Assembly (NCBI RefSeq): GCF_026151205.1
Contig: NC_087079.1
Coordinates: 11,522,635 to 11,586,634 of the forward strand
Direction of reading: 5' to 3'
DNA length: 64,000 nt
Source: Bolinopsis microptera
Taxonomy: Eukaryota; Ctenophora; Tentaculata; Lobata; Bolinopsidae
In this document: positions 42,064 through 57,000 of the stretch, in pieces
How the letters are laid out: each line of letters opens with the position of its first letter
How positions within the stretch are numbered: the stretch's first letter is position 1
Program-made: the position numbers and the translations under genes
Notes under the pieces: model-generated
The model's input: only the letters and a program-made list of their open reading frames with translations
Told to the model about the DNA's origin: nothing
Database searches by the model: none

Positions 42064-44202
42064 TAAGTATTGGAAGAGTTATTTGAGGCATTACGTTAGA
42101 TGGGCAGCGGTGAAGAAGGCCGAGCACACAACATCTTCAATGATGTACGAATAGTGATATGTGAGTAAAATGACACAAGTGCACTATGTAATGTCAATAA
42201 TGTGCTGTAATGCAATGAAGAAACCCAACAGGTTCCCGCACTTAATATCGAGGTAAATACCTAACGGAAACATGCTTGGTTGTGCTTGAATCAATATGGC
42301 ATGTTAAGCAGAAGGTGTTAAAAATATTTGACTGAAATGTGCTCAAACTATCTCATCATTTGAAGAAAGCTTTAACATAATGTCTGGAGGGTCACCCGTC
42401 TGGAGATTTTAAATCATAATCATTGTCAAAATGTTATAATTGATGGTTTTTACTTGTAGCCCTTGAAAATGTGATTGTACTAGGTTCATTGACCATGTGA
42501 AGTACTAACTATGTCAATATACATTGATTGTAGATTTTTATACTGATTCAGAATTATTTACAGTCTTTTATTGCATTTTTCGTGCATTCGTACTATGGCT
42601 TCTCGCGGGGAAATTTGTGTGTTTCCGATATAAATTATAAAGAACAATGATTTAAATAATTTCAACTAAAAACCCCGTATGTTACCTTTAAAATAGAGCC
42701 TGTGATACCAAGTATGCACCAACAAACCAGTAAAAATGCCCCACTTTTCACACATATTTCTCACCTGTACCCAGTGCTAAATTAGATCAACTTTATACAA
42801 GTGTAGCAACAACGTGTGGTGCACTACCGCCCCATCACTATCAACCTCTAATACAATTACACTCCTCTGTGTTTTATTACTGGTTAGTGTTACTTAGTGT
42901 GTGTTATTTGGTAAACAGTGTTACAGTGCTGGAACTGCACTCCTTTCCATACGGGGTGTATTGTTCTGTAACAATAGTAAAGTAAGGGGAGACACACACA
43001 CACAGCACTATACCAGTGTGTGTTTGATACTACTTATCTGTTGCAGGTTCATTGTACTTTTAGTACACACTGATCCTCAAATACCCAAGTATGTCATATG
43101 TGTACCGTGGTTATAATGTTAACAGCAATACAATTGTGTACAAATATAGCTTCAATAGGAATGCGCACCATATTGCATACTTCTTTACCACCCATCGTTA
43201 AAAATCAAATATTTACCAGATTCCTGAAATATTCCGTATGGGCTGACAGTCACCAGATTTTGTACAGTCCTGTAAAATGTAAGCTGGCTACTGGAAATAT
43301 GACCGGTATTTCCTAGAAATGTAGAATGTAAACAATGACAGCTCGCATTCTCCAATTACAGGCTAGTTTATTGTAGTGTGTATTTCCTGGAACTAGTCAT
43401 GTATAGTATCTGTGTCAACATACATTGTGCTGTGAAATGTGGAATATTTTCAAATGTAGCGTGGATTGTGAAATGTATTCTAAAATATTGAACCATATGC
43501 AACTAGCAGTATTTGTCCACTTCTTTGTGAGTTCAACTATTTAATCGGATGTTGGGTTCAAGAATCAAGTGCCAATATTAAGGAAATGTGATCTAATCAT
43601 ATCAGTAAAACGTTTCTTAAAATGAAAGCTGGTATCATTTGCCAAACACCCACGAATATTGAAAGTTAAGGTAACTCAGTACCAAGGTAATATAACACGT
43701 TGTTGCAGTATTATTAGATTTTAGAATTAAGTGAAATACTACCCTGTACCTTACATTACACTGTGTTTACAATGGTAAGCATTGTTTCAAATCTTACAAA
43801 CATGCTTGTTGGCATCAATGTACAGATTATAATAGAGGATGTGTGCAGAACGAGGACGCAATTTTGACAGAATATGTTGATCGATATTCTCCATGATTTA
43901 AATGGCATTTTCATAATTAATGTGTTGCGTTTAATATGCAAAGGATTATTTGCCGCAAATAATTTGCGGTCGCACTCTAAGTATGAAGGTACATTGGTGG
44001 GTTGTGTTTCTAGATAATGACCGGTTTTAAATTTTTACTGTTCACTTATGTCATTTTAATGAAACTGATATATGCCTGGGTCTTTCATGACATCGTAACG
44101 GTCAATCGTCCAGAATGTCCTAGCTATCTTACGGAACGCGCGAGAATATTAGCTGATGGTAAAGTCCATATAATAAGGTGGTCAACTTGCGAACGCGCGT
44201 CA

Positions 44203-44206
44203 TTGC

Positions 44207-44237
<31 letters not shown>

Positions 44238-44248
44238 ATATATATATG
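44203..44248. repeat. (TA)n microsatellite
   Basis: About 46 bp of alternating TA with one AT-register break. Confidence 0.9.
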
Positions 44249-45093
44249 TCATTTGATCAGTATTATCGAGAATTAAGTGCCGAGCCAGTTTTGCAATCCA
44301 CCAAAATCACACCCGGGCAACAAATAGAGTTTTTTCCACCTTTGAAATCGGTGGCATACAGATCCTGAAGGACGATGTAACTCTTGCAGCACAAACCCAC
44401 AGGTGCACTTAAACATTAGATTTCATGAAACTTGAGGAAATGACGGTAATGTATTGAAACCGCTCTAGGATCGTCGTTTCTTTCGGTTGACAGGGCACTG
44501 GTCAATGTTTGCCGATTTAGTTAATGCCCACTTAACGCCCGATATGAGATATCAGATCGATATCATATCATGCATAGGATCAATCGACGCGCGCGATCGC
44601 GATGCAATTTAATTAATGCGCGCGCGCAAGACTGGCGCGACAATGTCAACAAAATGTATTGTGGCGTCCGCGCTATGGTTGAAAGTTGAAGGGTCTACAG
44701 TATCACGAGTGTGTAACGCGATAGCAAGAAAACAAACTTGTTTACAAATGTTAAAGACGATAAATCAATAAAGTTCGCTAGTAAAGAATGTCCAAATCTC
44801 AATAATCTTCAGAGCAAAATGCATATTCCTAAAAATAATGCGACTCAAATGCTTGAAACAAAGTTATTAAAATCATCCCCCGTTAACTTGTATTTAAATT
44901 TAATTGAAATAAAAAAGCTAAATCATACGAAATTCTAAACATTGAATGTACTTTACATCACTGAATAATAAAAACGATCACTCAAATCAAAAACGAAAAG
45001 CAGACGTGTTTAGTGTATCCACATCAGTTGGAAGTATAGTACATCAGTCTCATTATAACTATTGGAATATCCTCATGTCATATTGGTCATTGT

Positions 45094-48000
45094 TCATTCT
45101 AAAGTTGAAGGATCTGGATATTGATTGAGCGCGTTTTCCAGCTTCAGTAAAATCTGAAAAAGCAAGAGGATATTAAAAAGGCGGTATCACAGAAAAGTCA
45201 ATAAACGTTACAGATGCAAATAGAGAATGACTGTTATGAAAGTAAATTCACGTAATCAATGGAATAATAATAACTAAGCAAAACTTACGTTCTTATGGAA
45301 GTCAATTTGAGAGGCTATGAAACCTCTGACCATGAAGTTAAAGTCCCTGTTTCGTTCAGTGTGAAAGTGGTTTATCTCGGACATGACAGCAGCGCTAATA
45401 GTGCTGTACCGCTGTAGCACCTTCGCCTCCTCTTCCACATCCTTCTCTCCTTCTCTCTGCGTGTAGTCCTTCACCTTCTGTGCTGCTCCCTGTCAGGTTG
45501 GAGGGGTGTTTTTACGTACTATATTATGTATAATGTATATTATATATACATGTCCATGATGTATGTATTATATATTAACATAGAACGATATATTGTGAAT
45601 AGGTAAGGTTTTTTTAAAGTACAACTTGAATAGCAGTATACACTATACAGTAGGTTTACTAAAGTGAACACAGTACACTGCGTTACAATATGGCCTCTTC
45701 AACTTTCTTGCGAAATTTTAATTTCTTTTCTCAGTACAGGAGCAACAATAAAACGCAGAAAACTATCCATCTGAACGATTCTGGTGAAAATTGCTAAACG
45801 ACACCATCTACAGGTCCTGTAGATTCGTACAAAGCATGATTGATAAGTGCTACATTGTCCAGTAGCTGCAACTGAGAGGTAAGTTGCAGTTCTGAGATGT
45901 GAGCCCTCTTAACCTCATTTTGTACACAGGTGCAATGCAGTAATACGGTGTAAGGTAACACGCTACTAAAACACTGTTTAATATCAAGACTCAGTAGTTG
46001 CTACGTAACGTACTGGACTTCTAGTATACTGATGAATTAGGTATAAAATATACAGTACTAGCATAATATAATGTGTGAATAAAGTTTAAAATATACAGTA
46101 CTAGCATAATAACATAAGGTGTGAATAAAGTTTAAAATGTAGCATGTACTATTTACCTTGTGTACATGTAACATGTCTGGAACAGAGCTCAACATACCCT
46201 GGTACTCTCGCACACTTTCACTTAGCACGTGTGCGTCATATCTCGGCTGAGGGAAAGAGAGGGTTACATTAGTGGAATTGTGCTTCGAACATCTTATACT
46301 TTCCAATAAATGTTTTTAACCCTTACATTGCATTGTTATAACTCCTAGGTCCAAATGTCTAAAGTTGTACATTGTACAATCGAGATGATTACAGTAAATT
46401 AATGTCCGTTCTGGCTAGCCCTTAAAGTTGTCAACATTCATGCTGCACAATAAAAGTGGATGAGTAATTAATAAACAATGAGTCATTACAAAACAATGTG
46501 ACTATTTAATCACATGAGGCATAGAATAATAACATTGCTAGAAGTAATGTGAACGTATTCGAACATGAAATGGGATGTTGCGATCATTAAAAAGTGAACC
46601 CCCATCACATTCCTTGCTGGTAATTAATTACCCAAATGATAATCAGTTAATTACCAGTTCTCACCTGACTTTGTTTTCGCAACTAAAATTACCGGTGTTA
46701 AAGTACCTCATATTCTCCACTTTCAACACTAAATCACATGACAAATTCATCATCAATTAGCCTAATTAGCTAATTATCTAATTAGTAACTCGCCTGGTTC
46801 TCGTACACTTCAGATATCTCCTGATAACACCGCCCCGTCCCCATCAGGGCCACATTAACTGGTTTAGAGTCACTTAGTGGTCCAGTATCGTACAACTCTC
46901 CTAACTCTTTAAATATGTGACCATACTTTGAGTACATGTGCTTTATACCTGAGTTAATTATACGTGATTAGTGGAGTGGGGGTAGATTAGTTACTTTTTA
47001 AAGTGATTATTTCGATGGATAATTTGGTTATTTAATATCAATGAGTGAAGTTGAAAACATAAGAGCCTGTGAATGCGAGTACCATAGTTGTGAAATGTAA
47101 GCTGCAGACTTAATTAGATCTCTAGAATATCTATTGGTAACTACTTCAGATTTGTGGGGGGCGGGGCGGGATGCAACGACCAATTATGATCATTAATGAC
47201 AATGTCAGTATTGGCAAAAAAAACAAAATAGTGACATAAATGGTCGTTGCATCCCCCCCCCCCCCCCCCCCCCCCCCCCCCATTCGTGTAAAGTTTGATA
47301 ATGACAATAATAATAAGCTGCGTACAGTTATCATAATATCCAATATTAACTTTGAGTATCTCTTCAGGATATAATTTGGATCTTCAGTATTATCATACTT
47401 CCTATTTCAGTATCATCCAGCAATACAGCCTAGCTTTATTGTGCTACCCACACTGTAGTATACAATACAGCAGGATCTACATTGCTATTATTTTGTAGAT
47501 TAGCCTACTCATCCTTTTACTTTTATCTCGCATCTCAATTTAGCATATCAATGAATTGTAATTAATTGTAAATCGCAGTACATATTATTACATCTTTCAC
47601 TTATGTAAATCACCAACTTGACATCCTGTATTTCAAGAACTAAGACGTGTTTACACGCATTATACCTGGTTTATAATGTAAAACTGTTTATAATAATCCA
47701 GTATATTCTAACCCACTATTAGTCTACTAAACACTAGTGCACTATAAAGCTATAACACAGCTGTACAATGTAACATCTAAAGAAACACACTAGCAGCAGC
47801 CTAATAACACACCACAAGTCACAGCATGAGCAGGTATTATTGTTCTCTCTAAGTTACAAGTTACAAGTTACAAGTTTTTGGGTACTTTTTGTTACAATTT
47901 GCTGTGTACAGTTAACAGTTCTATAATATATTGTTAGTACAGACTACAGAGGAATACACAGTTATTGTTAGAGAAATATGACAGCTTAATGTCGACACGC

Positions 48001-51000
48001 CCACTTTTAAACAAAGTAGAATCTAGCAAAGCCAGGTGCAGGAAACCTTACATAAGTGTACTGTGTAGAAAACATTGAGTTGCAGGGTTTTAGTCATGAT
48101 TCGTTCTGTGGAGAATAGATAAGGAACACTCTAGATAATCCATTAGTTGTTCAATGTTGTGACGCGAAAGAAGCGGAATTTCGCACTTAAGAACCCACAA
48201 AAATATCCAGTTCAATCAAATCACAATAAGCAAATTTAGTAAGGAAGCTGCCAGGTAAGACAGCTTGTAGTTTCTAAGTTGAGGAATGAGGATGTATTAT
48301 GAATACTACATTATCTCTATATTATATCAGTCTCACAGCTTCAGAAATGATGGTCAAATAATAAAACTCAAAAGTCAGAACATACTTTTTAATTCAGACT
48401 AGTGAGTGACGAGTGAAGTGCTGGATGAGGTAGCCTAGGAGATGAGGTAGCCTAGGAGATGAGATGTGTGGTTTGATAGTGTGTAAGTGATGTTCTTTTT
48501 CGTCTGAAAGATAATGTCTGATAATCAGACTGATAGCCAGTTTATTAAAAATTCACAAAATGTAACATGGTTACAGAATAATATGTCTGTGAATTAGTGT
48601 TAAATCATTAAATGTCTTGATAATATTATTATCCGATCTGGGAATAGATCGCGTTACTCGTATTAAAGAAAGATCCTTCTCATTGTTATCTTTTTTAAAT
48701 CACATAATAACTTATATAAGCAATAAAAACCACTCAGATAACTACATAATATTTACAATTATATAATTATTATAATTATATAATTATAACTACATATTAA
48801 TTACCTCCAGTCATCTTGCCAGCGTAGTCCTCGTTCTGCTTCACCAGTTTGTCTAGTGTACCCTCCATTTTCTTACTGAAGGTACTGAAACTTCCCACAT
48901 AACTCTCACTGCTCAGATTGTCTGTAATGAAATAATTAATTAACTCCAGTATAATTATAACACGTTTCAACATTAAAAGGCAGCTCAAAAAGTAAGTTAA
49001 AGTAAAAATAAATTTTAATTAAGTTAAAGTAAGTTTACAAGCTTAGTCAAACACAATATGAAGTATAGGTCGCTGTCCTATAATACATTGTAATACAAGG
49101 TATGACAGAAATTTCAGGAATTTAGAGCTAGAATATTTGAAGGAATCTTTACAGCTCTGCATAGCCTTGCATAAATATCTCCAAAATAGCACATATATCT
49201 CCAAAATAACATATTATATCTCCAAAATAACTGGAACTAATTTCAGTAGCGCTGATTCACACCTTCAGTCTTCACCAATCAACATAGAAATCTTAGCCAT
49301 ACTATGATTTGGTGATTTAATGGTTTATAGCTCAGCTTTTTCTCTTTGAGAGTTGACAGAATTAGTGTACGCTACGTCGCTACATTGCAACATTGCAACA
49401 TTGCAACATTGCAACACTTGTTGAAGTTGAGGGCAGAAGAAAGGATCTAGAAGATATGACAGGTTTTAACATTACTACATTAGCACTCGGCGTGATTATT
49501 ATATAAAATATAAGTGGATTAAATTATCGCTATATTGTACAATAGACTTAATAATAATAATAATAATAACGCTTTATTTGTATACCGCTTAGGCCGTATA
49601 AGCGACCAAAGTCCAAAAAATGGAGTTGATACTGGCCAACAAAGCGGTGCAGATAAATTTACCTTAGTAGTCCCTTTTCTAATCAAAAATTCAAATTTAT
49701 AAATTGTAGATTGATCTTAAAGTCCTGCGTCCATGACTACTGAATCACCAAAAATACTGTTCGCACATACAGGATAGGCTTGATGAAATAGATGGGTCTT
49801 GAGAGCCTTCTTGAAAACATCTAGTCGAGAGATGGAGCGTAGTGAGTAGGGAAGTGTATTCCAGATTTTAGGAGCAGTGTGAGAGAAAGCACCAGCTGTA
49901 GCCCTCAGCCTTGATAAAGGAGGGCGTTCAAGTAGGAAGAAGTCATGGTCCATTCTGACATGATGTTTACTAGTGTCCCTAATTTTGACCATTGTCCTTA
50001 GATATTCAGGAGCACAATCGTTTAGGCACTTGAAAACCAGTAACGCTATCTTGAATTTGATTCGCATTGCTACAGGTAAGAAGTGTAATTCAATCATATA
50101 GGGTGTGATGGGCTCCTGTCTCAACTTCCCGTGAAGTCCGAATATGAATCTCACAGCAGTATTCTGCACTTTTTGAAGTTTCTGGAGAAGTCTTTCAGAA
50201 AGGGCACCATAAGTAGCATTTCCATTGTCCAGAATGGAATGAATTGAAGCGTGTACCATTTGGATTTTGAGCTCCTTACTCAGTTTGGAACCTATTCTGC
50301 CAAGATTTCGCTGATTTACATAGCAAACTCTGACAACGTTGTTGATCTGTGCCTCTAAATTGAGATGGTTGTCAAAAAATGAATCCCAGATTCTTTGCTG
50401 ACTTGGTAGGTTTAATGGAGCATATGCTGTCAAGATTGAATTCAACTTGTTTTGGGGCTTTGGCATGGAGTTTGTAGAGATCTCGATTATCTCACTTTTA
50501 TTGTCGTTGAGTTTCAGGTAGTTCTCACTCATCCATGATTTGATGTGCTCGAAACATTCTTTAAATTTGCTCTTCATAGATTCAATGGCCATGTCTTTTT
50601 TAGGATCAAATGAGAAGTATATCTGAGTATCATCAGCATATAGATGGATTTGGAGACCATGCATACTTGCAATATCTTGTAGCTGTTTAGTGTAAAGGAT
50701 GAAAAATATAGGACCAAGAATTGAGCCCTGAGGAACTCCAATCTCGAGGTCACAGAGAGAGGAATATTCACCCTTAACACCAACGATAAAGGATCGATTT
50801 GACAGGTAGCTTGCAACCCATTGAAGAATAATACCACTAAATCCATAGCTATGTTCGAGTCGTCTCAAAAGTCTTTTGTGATTGATGGTATCAAATGCAG
50901 CTGACAAGTCAAGAAGAAGAAGAACAGTATGACTCTTCTTGTCAACTTGGAGGAGTATATCATTATGTACCTTGAGCACTGCAGTTTCACAGCTCATGTT

Positions 51001-54000
51001 TTTCCGATAACCTGATTGATTTGCTGCGAAAAGATTGTTCTTATTTAGGTACTCGGAAAACTGTGAGTGGGCACACTTTTCTATAACCTTGGAAATAAAA
51101 CTGAGGTTACTCACAGGTCTATAGCTTTTCAAGTCGTCTGCATCTAGAGAGGCTTTCTTTAGGACTGGTCGTACTATAGCAGACTTCAGAGCATGTGGAA
51201 AATAGCCCTCTTGGAGGGATAGGTTGACTATGAGGGTGATATGAGGGAGCAATTCATCGAGACAGTGCTTGAGGAGCCATGTTGGAAGAGGATCGAGTTC
51301 ACACGACTTATTATTCATCGTCTTAGTAATCAGGGAAAGAACCTCTGATCGAGTAACTAATCTGAAAGCTGTAGCAGAGCATGGTAGAGAACTATGTGTA
51401 TCATTAGGCATCTCTAACTCTTTTACACAAGGTTTGTCTTCAGATTGACTATCAGCACTGGACAGGTTTTCCTCTGAGATAGACCCATAAATCTTCTTTA
51501 CTTTATCGTCAAAGTAGTTTTTGAGACTTTCTGCAACTGCTTGATGCGTGGGCCCAGAAGGGGACTTCCGAGAAAGATCTTTATCCAGAAGGTTATTTAT
51601 AATTCTGTATGTAGCTTTTGGATCTCCTTTAGCATCTGTAAGTCGTTTCTCATAATAGCGATTCCGTTCTCTAGAGATGATTAAGGTAGTATCTACACAA
51701 GCTTCCCTGTAGATTTCTCTATAATCTTGAGCATCAGCCATACCTTTATGCTTCTTCCAGAGTCTTTCAGCAGCTCTGCGCTTTTTACGGGCATCATTGC
51801 AGTTTTCATTCCACCAGTCACTACGACCAGGTATAAAATAGATGTTCTTAGCTGGTGCATGCTTATTAAGAACTGAGGATATAACAGAATCGTATTTGTC
51901 GACTGCGTCATCTAAACTAGTTAGCTGGGATGGAGATAGCATGTGGAGTACAATGTCAGCTTTGAAAGCATCAATATCAATTTTGCTAAACTCACGAACT
52001 GTTTTTTGTTCCTTACTTGGCTGCTTTGATGACACATCAATCTCGGGTGCACTAAACTTAACCAGGAAGTGATCTGACGTTGTGCCCGTGTCTTCCACAA
52101 TTTCAAGCTCTGTGATGTTTAAGTTGTCAGCCGGTGATTCCAATGTTAGCACTAGGTCCAGTGTGCCGCCAGAGATGTGTGTTGGTGAGGAAACATGCTG
52201 CTTCAAGCCTTTTGAATGACAGAGTGCCATGAATTGTTTAGCCCAATAGTCTGGATCCTCTACATGAAAGTTGAAATCCCCTGCTAATATAGGAATACCA
52301 GATTTAGTTATCAAGGTATCCATGTAATCAGAAAACTGTTCAAGAAACAATTTCTTTCGGGTTTCTTGATATTTCTTATGAGAAGAAACTTGAGTTGATC
52401 GATAAAGGACACAAAATCTGATCAAGTGAGATTTTGCTCTGAAGACAGTTTCCAAAACCTCAAAGGAACTAAACTTCACACTGTTTCTTGTCAGGGAGAC
52501 AACCTTAGGGTCATAGATGAAGGCAACACCGCCACCCCTCCCACGTCTTGGAGCACTAATAATATCATATTTGTGGTCTTTCACCTCAGCGATTTTGGCC
52601 TTATCATCAACTCTCAGCCAAGTCTCTGTCAGGAAGCATATATCCACGTTCTCTTCTCTCAGTAGCTCTAGTACAGATACCGTTTTGTTGCAAATGGATC
52701 TTGCATTAAAGGTTGCCATTTTCAGAGCATGGGGTGGACTGTGATGGTGTCCTGGTGTCACATCATGTTTTTTGAGTCATATTCTGTATTCATCATTAGC
52801 CTCTGTATCTCTCTGGCAATGATTGGACACTCCATTGATGCTGCATTATGGGACTTGTGCTGTGCTTTATCACTGGGATTCTTCGAGTTTTTGCACCTGG
52901 CACAGCACTTTGCTTCACTTTTGGACTTGTTACTGCAATCTTTAGACAGGTGGTTTCCTGAGCAGCGGAAGCAAGTTGGATCATCAACCTTGGTAGGACA
53001 GTTTGTAGAAGTGTGACCAATTCCTTGACAATGGTAACAAGAAACAACATGAACTCGATCGGACACAGGATGGCAGGTATTTCCAAAATAAAGAGCTCTT
53101 CCTTGGTCATTCATGATGCAAGATCGGATAGCAGGAGAGACTTTAAGTGCAAATGTGAAATACTTGCTATTTTCAGTAACACGTGACATGTACACAACCT
53201 CCTTGTCATAGAGATAAACATATTTGAGTACATATAATATACCAATATTATACCTAAATAAAACATTTTTCTATAACACACAAATCTAATTTTAAATAAG
53301 TAATGTAACCTAATTAATAAGATATGGTCTAGAGGGTTTATACCTGGAAGTGGGCCCTCACATTTAACAGTCATAAAAAAGCCTGATCTAGCGGTCTTGT
53401 CTGATTCTGCTTTTCTTTTACCGTCCTTCCAATCCTGGAAATAATAGTATAGTATTGTTTACAGTACACTACAATATATAGTATAGCACTATGTTTAGTG
53501 TTTACAGTACACTACAATGTGGATGTACTGAATGGGTATCCTAATATGCTCCGAAGCTGGGCCAGGGGACCAAGTAGAACCTAGTGTCCCATGACCCCCA
53601 CACTGGAATTACTGGAAGAACAATCATTTTATAAAATATACAATAAGTTTGTACTATTCACAATGTATTGAACAATGAATATTAAATATAAACCAATGAA
53701 CCATCTATACTGTCCTTTATCACAGTAATTACTCCACATTACTGCAATAACTTTAATGTGAAACTAACAATTAGATTAAAGATCTAAGGGACACAACAAG
53801 CCCTGTCAGCTGTGTTATATTACATAAAATGATCTGATATTTGTTATTAATAACTGCGGCGGGGTGTAAATTCTACATTAGCCCTTTCTTAACATTTGTG
53901 AGGGGATGAGCAGTGCACACTCGTACAACTTTATTTAACGGGAGAATAAAAGTAGGCCATCTTACTTTTTAAACCCCGCGGTAAGCTATATACTTAAGAC

Positions 54001-57000
54001 AACAAATCATCTTGTTTTCAGGTTTGATAGTGTCGAAAATTTTCTTTTAGAGTACCTTTTCAAAATATATCCTTGTGTTAACCTTATCGTCCTGGCACTT
54101 AAGAAAGTGGTTGGTTACGTTGCAGTTGGAGATTATAGGATGTCTTCCAATCCTGTTTAAAAACAGTTCCAGTTTGTCTCTCCTCTGTTCGATGAAATCC
54201 TGCTGGTATTTACCTGGCAGAGAGATTGATTATTTACGTTACATTTATTTTAATTTTGGTTCAATATGTGGAATACAGTATGTGGAATATGTGTATGATG
54301 ATATTATATAGGAATCTAGTTTATGAGATCTTCAATTTATTGATCTTAAGACTTTAAGAGAAAATCCTCAATAAATGTAATTATTTTGTAATTATTATTT
54401 GACATTTTGGTAAAATTCTTTAAAACCAATTAACTAAAGATAAGCCTTATTATCTGAGAGATTGAAACTAAATGACACTATATTCTATAAAGCCAGTATA
54501 ATATCCAGATGTAACACTGCTCTGGTATCTAACAACCTGGACCTAGCAAGATGTAGCTCTTTTAGTCTAATTACCTTACACTGTTTACACCTGTTTCATA
54601 TACTAAATATAAGCCAATCATTCCAACAGAGCATGTCTAATTTGCAACATTGTTGTATCAATAATGAGTCTAATATTGCGTGATTTAATTGTTAGCCTGC
54701 CCTTGTAAGCTCTTTTAAAATAGATCAACACTAAATAACACATAATATTATAACACATAATATAACACTACAAAAAACATAGTACTATTAACATTTTACA
54801 TTCAGTGAGAGATTATATGCTGGCGATATTGATATGAAACTAAACCCTAGACATATAATAATCATAACCTCATTTGCAATGAGAGCATAATTATTAGCTC
54901 AACTCTCAACCTAACCGATCATTAATTAATCATTATTATCTAAACTTATTGTAAATTAGCGTCACATTCTTAAAACAGCCCACATAGTTAGAGAGTGTGT
55001 TAATTAAGGTAGCGTGTGTAGTGTGTGCGTGGTAGAGATGATATTTATTAAACACGCTGTGATGTGATTATTTCATTGCCCTGACTGTATACTGTTTACT
55101 GCTCAGTATGTAAGAGCAGCATGTAGAGTGGTCAGGGTTGGGACGGAGTGGGGTTCATTTGAAATTTATTGAGTACGTCTTGTCCGTGAAAATCTAGATA
55201 CTAGAAAGCCAGGGTAATACTATTAACCCTTGGCCTTATCATACTGGGGGTGGGTTGATTCGTCCATCCCTCCCGTTCAGTAACAAATAAATGTTACTTA
55301 ATAAATTTCAATTTTATTTTGACTTATATGACTTTTATCAGCATCATCTCCTCTATCAGCCATATTATTTTTATCAACAAGTTTCAATCGGCCGGAGAGC
55401 TATTAGCATAATTATGCCGAAATTGCTTCATTTGAGTGCAATTTTTGCTCTCTAGCCTATTAGTGATTTTGCTTCCTATATTAGAGCTGAACACGTGGTA
55501 TACTGCGTCACATCACGTGATACAGGAGCTCTGGGACAAAATTGAGGTTCCTAGTGAACGGCATAGTGGGTCTAGCACTTCACCCTTTCATGCACGTCAA
55601 TGGCTAATCCAATCAAGCTTACACTCAACTCAACACACTTGAGCTGACCGCTTGAACATCTATAGAGCTATAGTTTACGAGAAACAATATGACAAATCTG
55701 AAAATTTGAATAAATGTTTCAAGAAATTGTTGAAATAATGTTAATTAGTAGAAGAACCAATGGCAACCTAAAGTTTGGATAAATAGTTTCAAGGGGGCTA
55801 TATTTATGAGTCGCATTTGAACTTGATTTTTTTTTTTTTAATTTCTTTCCGTCGTTAATTTTTACACATGTTTAACAATTTTATTACAGAACTGAAGAAG
55901 ACGTTGTTACGTGGAATGATTATTTCAATTCAATAAAGTTTCTAGCCTAAAGTTTGCTGCTTCAATTTGTTCGCAAGTTAAGAGTCTAAAGAGAAATTCT
56001 CCAAGAGAAATCAACCTAAAGTTTATGTATCTTTTCGACCCTCTATTGAAAGGTTTTATTGTTAGCTAGTAAAAATATCTCCAATTCGTCTGAATGTTTA
56101 ACTTCAACTGCAAGTGTTGTTGTAAATTATTTGAACGGGTTACAACAACAATAACATGTACCTGAAACGTCAAGGACACTAACGCTCGAATCGTTGAATT
56201 CATGAAAAAACTTAATCCTGAACTTCTTATGAATGACAAGTACACAGGTACATTAGCATAACTGACAAGGTTGAGATGTGTGCTTTCATTGGCCTTATCT
56301 ACTTTCGGGGAGAGGAGCTGCCCTTGACGGTCTGCGGACTATTTACTCACTTTCTGATGGACTTTCCAGCATTTCCTGCGGTGATGTCCAGGAACAGATT
56401 CTTCTTTCTGTCGACGAAAATAACATTCGAAACCAAAGAGATGCGACACGATAGAGCAGAGCATTGGAAAAGAGACCGGTTCACGGCAATTTGCGAGTTT
56501 TACGAATAGTGCCAAGCTAATTTCGCCACGGCACTAATACCTGATCAATACCTCACAATTGATGAATGCCTGTATCCGACTAGAAAGCGCATCCGTTTTC
56601 TCCAGTACATAAAGAGCAAACCAGCAAAGTATGGTATTATCTTCAAAGCACTCAACTCGGTGATATACCCGTGCACCTATCAAGCCCATTAGACCTTGCC
56701 TGTGCCCTCTTCATTCCTACTATTAGGAACAGGTCCTTGCACGGCCTTAGCACCTGGACCCTTACCAACTGCTACCTACTTAGAGACCGAAGACCCTAAG
56801 TTTCTGAGGAGTAAGGATCATGATACAAGTCGTGACCCAAACACACCATTACTTCCCTTGGTGAGTCCAGGTCTGCCTAGTCGGTGTGTTCAGTGTGTAA
56901 AGGACGCATCGCAGGACCTGGTTACAAGAAGAAGGTCTGCGGTTTGTCGAAGGTCAAAAGTCAGCGTCAAAGTTGTGGACTTAGAATGTGCACGAAGGTT

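Larger units (their letters stand above)
41058..45093. other. Intergenic region between convergent KLC and sorting nexin genes
   Basis: No supported exon. It holds the KLC 3' UTR (repeated CACGTG-type words near 41285-41310), the MITE at 41905-42063, a (TA)n tract at about 44203-44248, and a CpG-rich patch with CGCGCGCG words near 44590-44640. Confidence 0.55.
49550..53200 (-). mobile_element. L2/CR1-type non-LTR retrotransposon in sorting nexin intron 9
   Basis: Minus-strand element with the 3' end in a (TAA)n microsatellite (49550-49569) preceded, on its own strand, by sequence complementary to CGCTTTATTTGTATACCGCT. ORF2 is intact (52761-49717); ORF1 is 5'-truncated at about 53200. It has the same orientation as the host gene. 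Confidence 0.88.

Noticed and set aside
55436-55642. 68-residue ORF proposed as the piggyBac N-terminus
   Set aside because: No recognisable piggyBac sequence; the transposase homology starts only near 56255.
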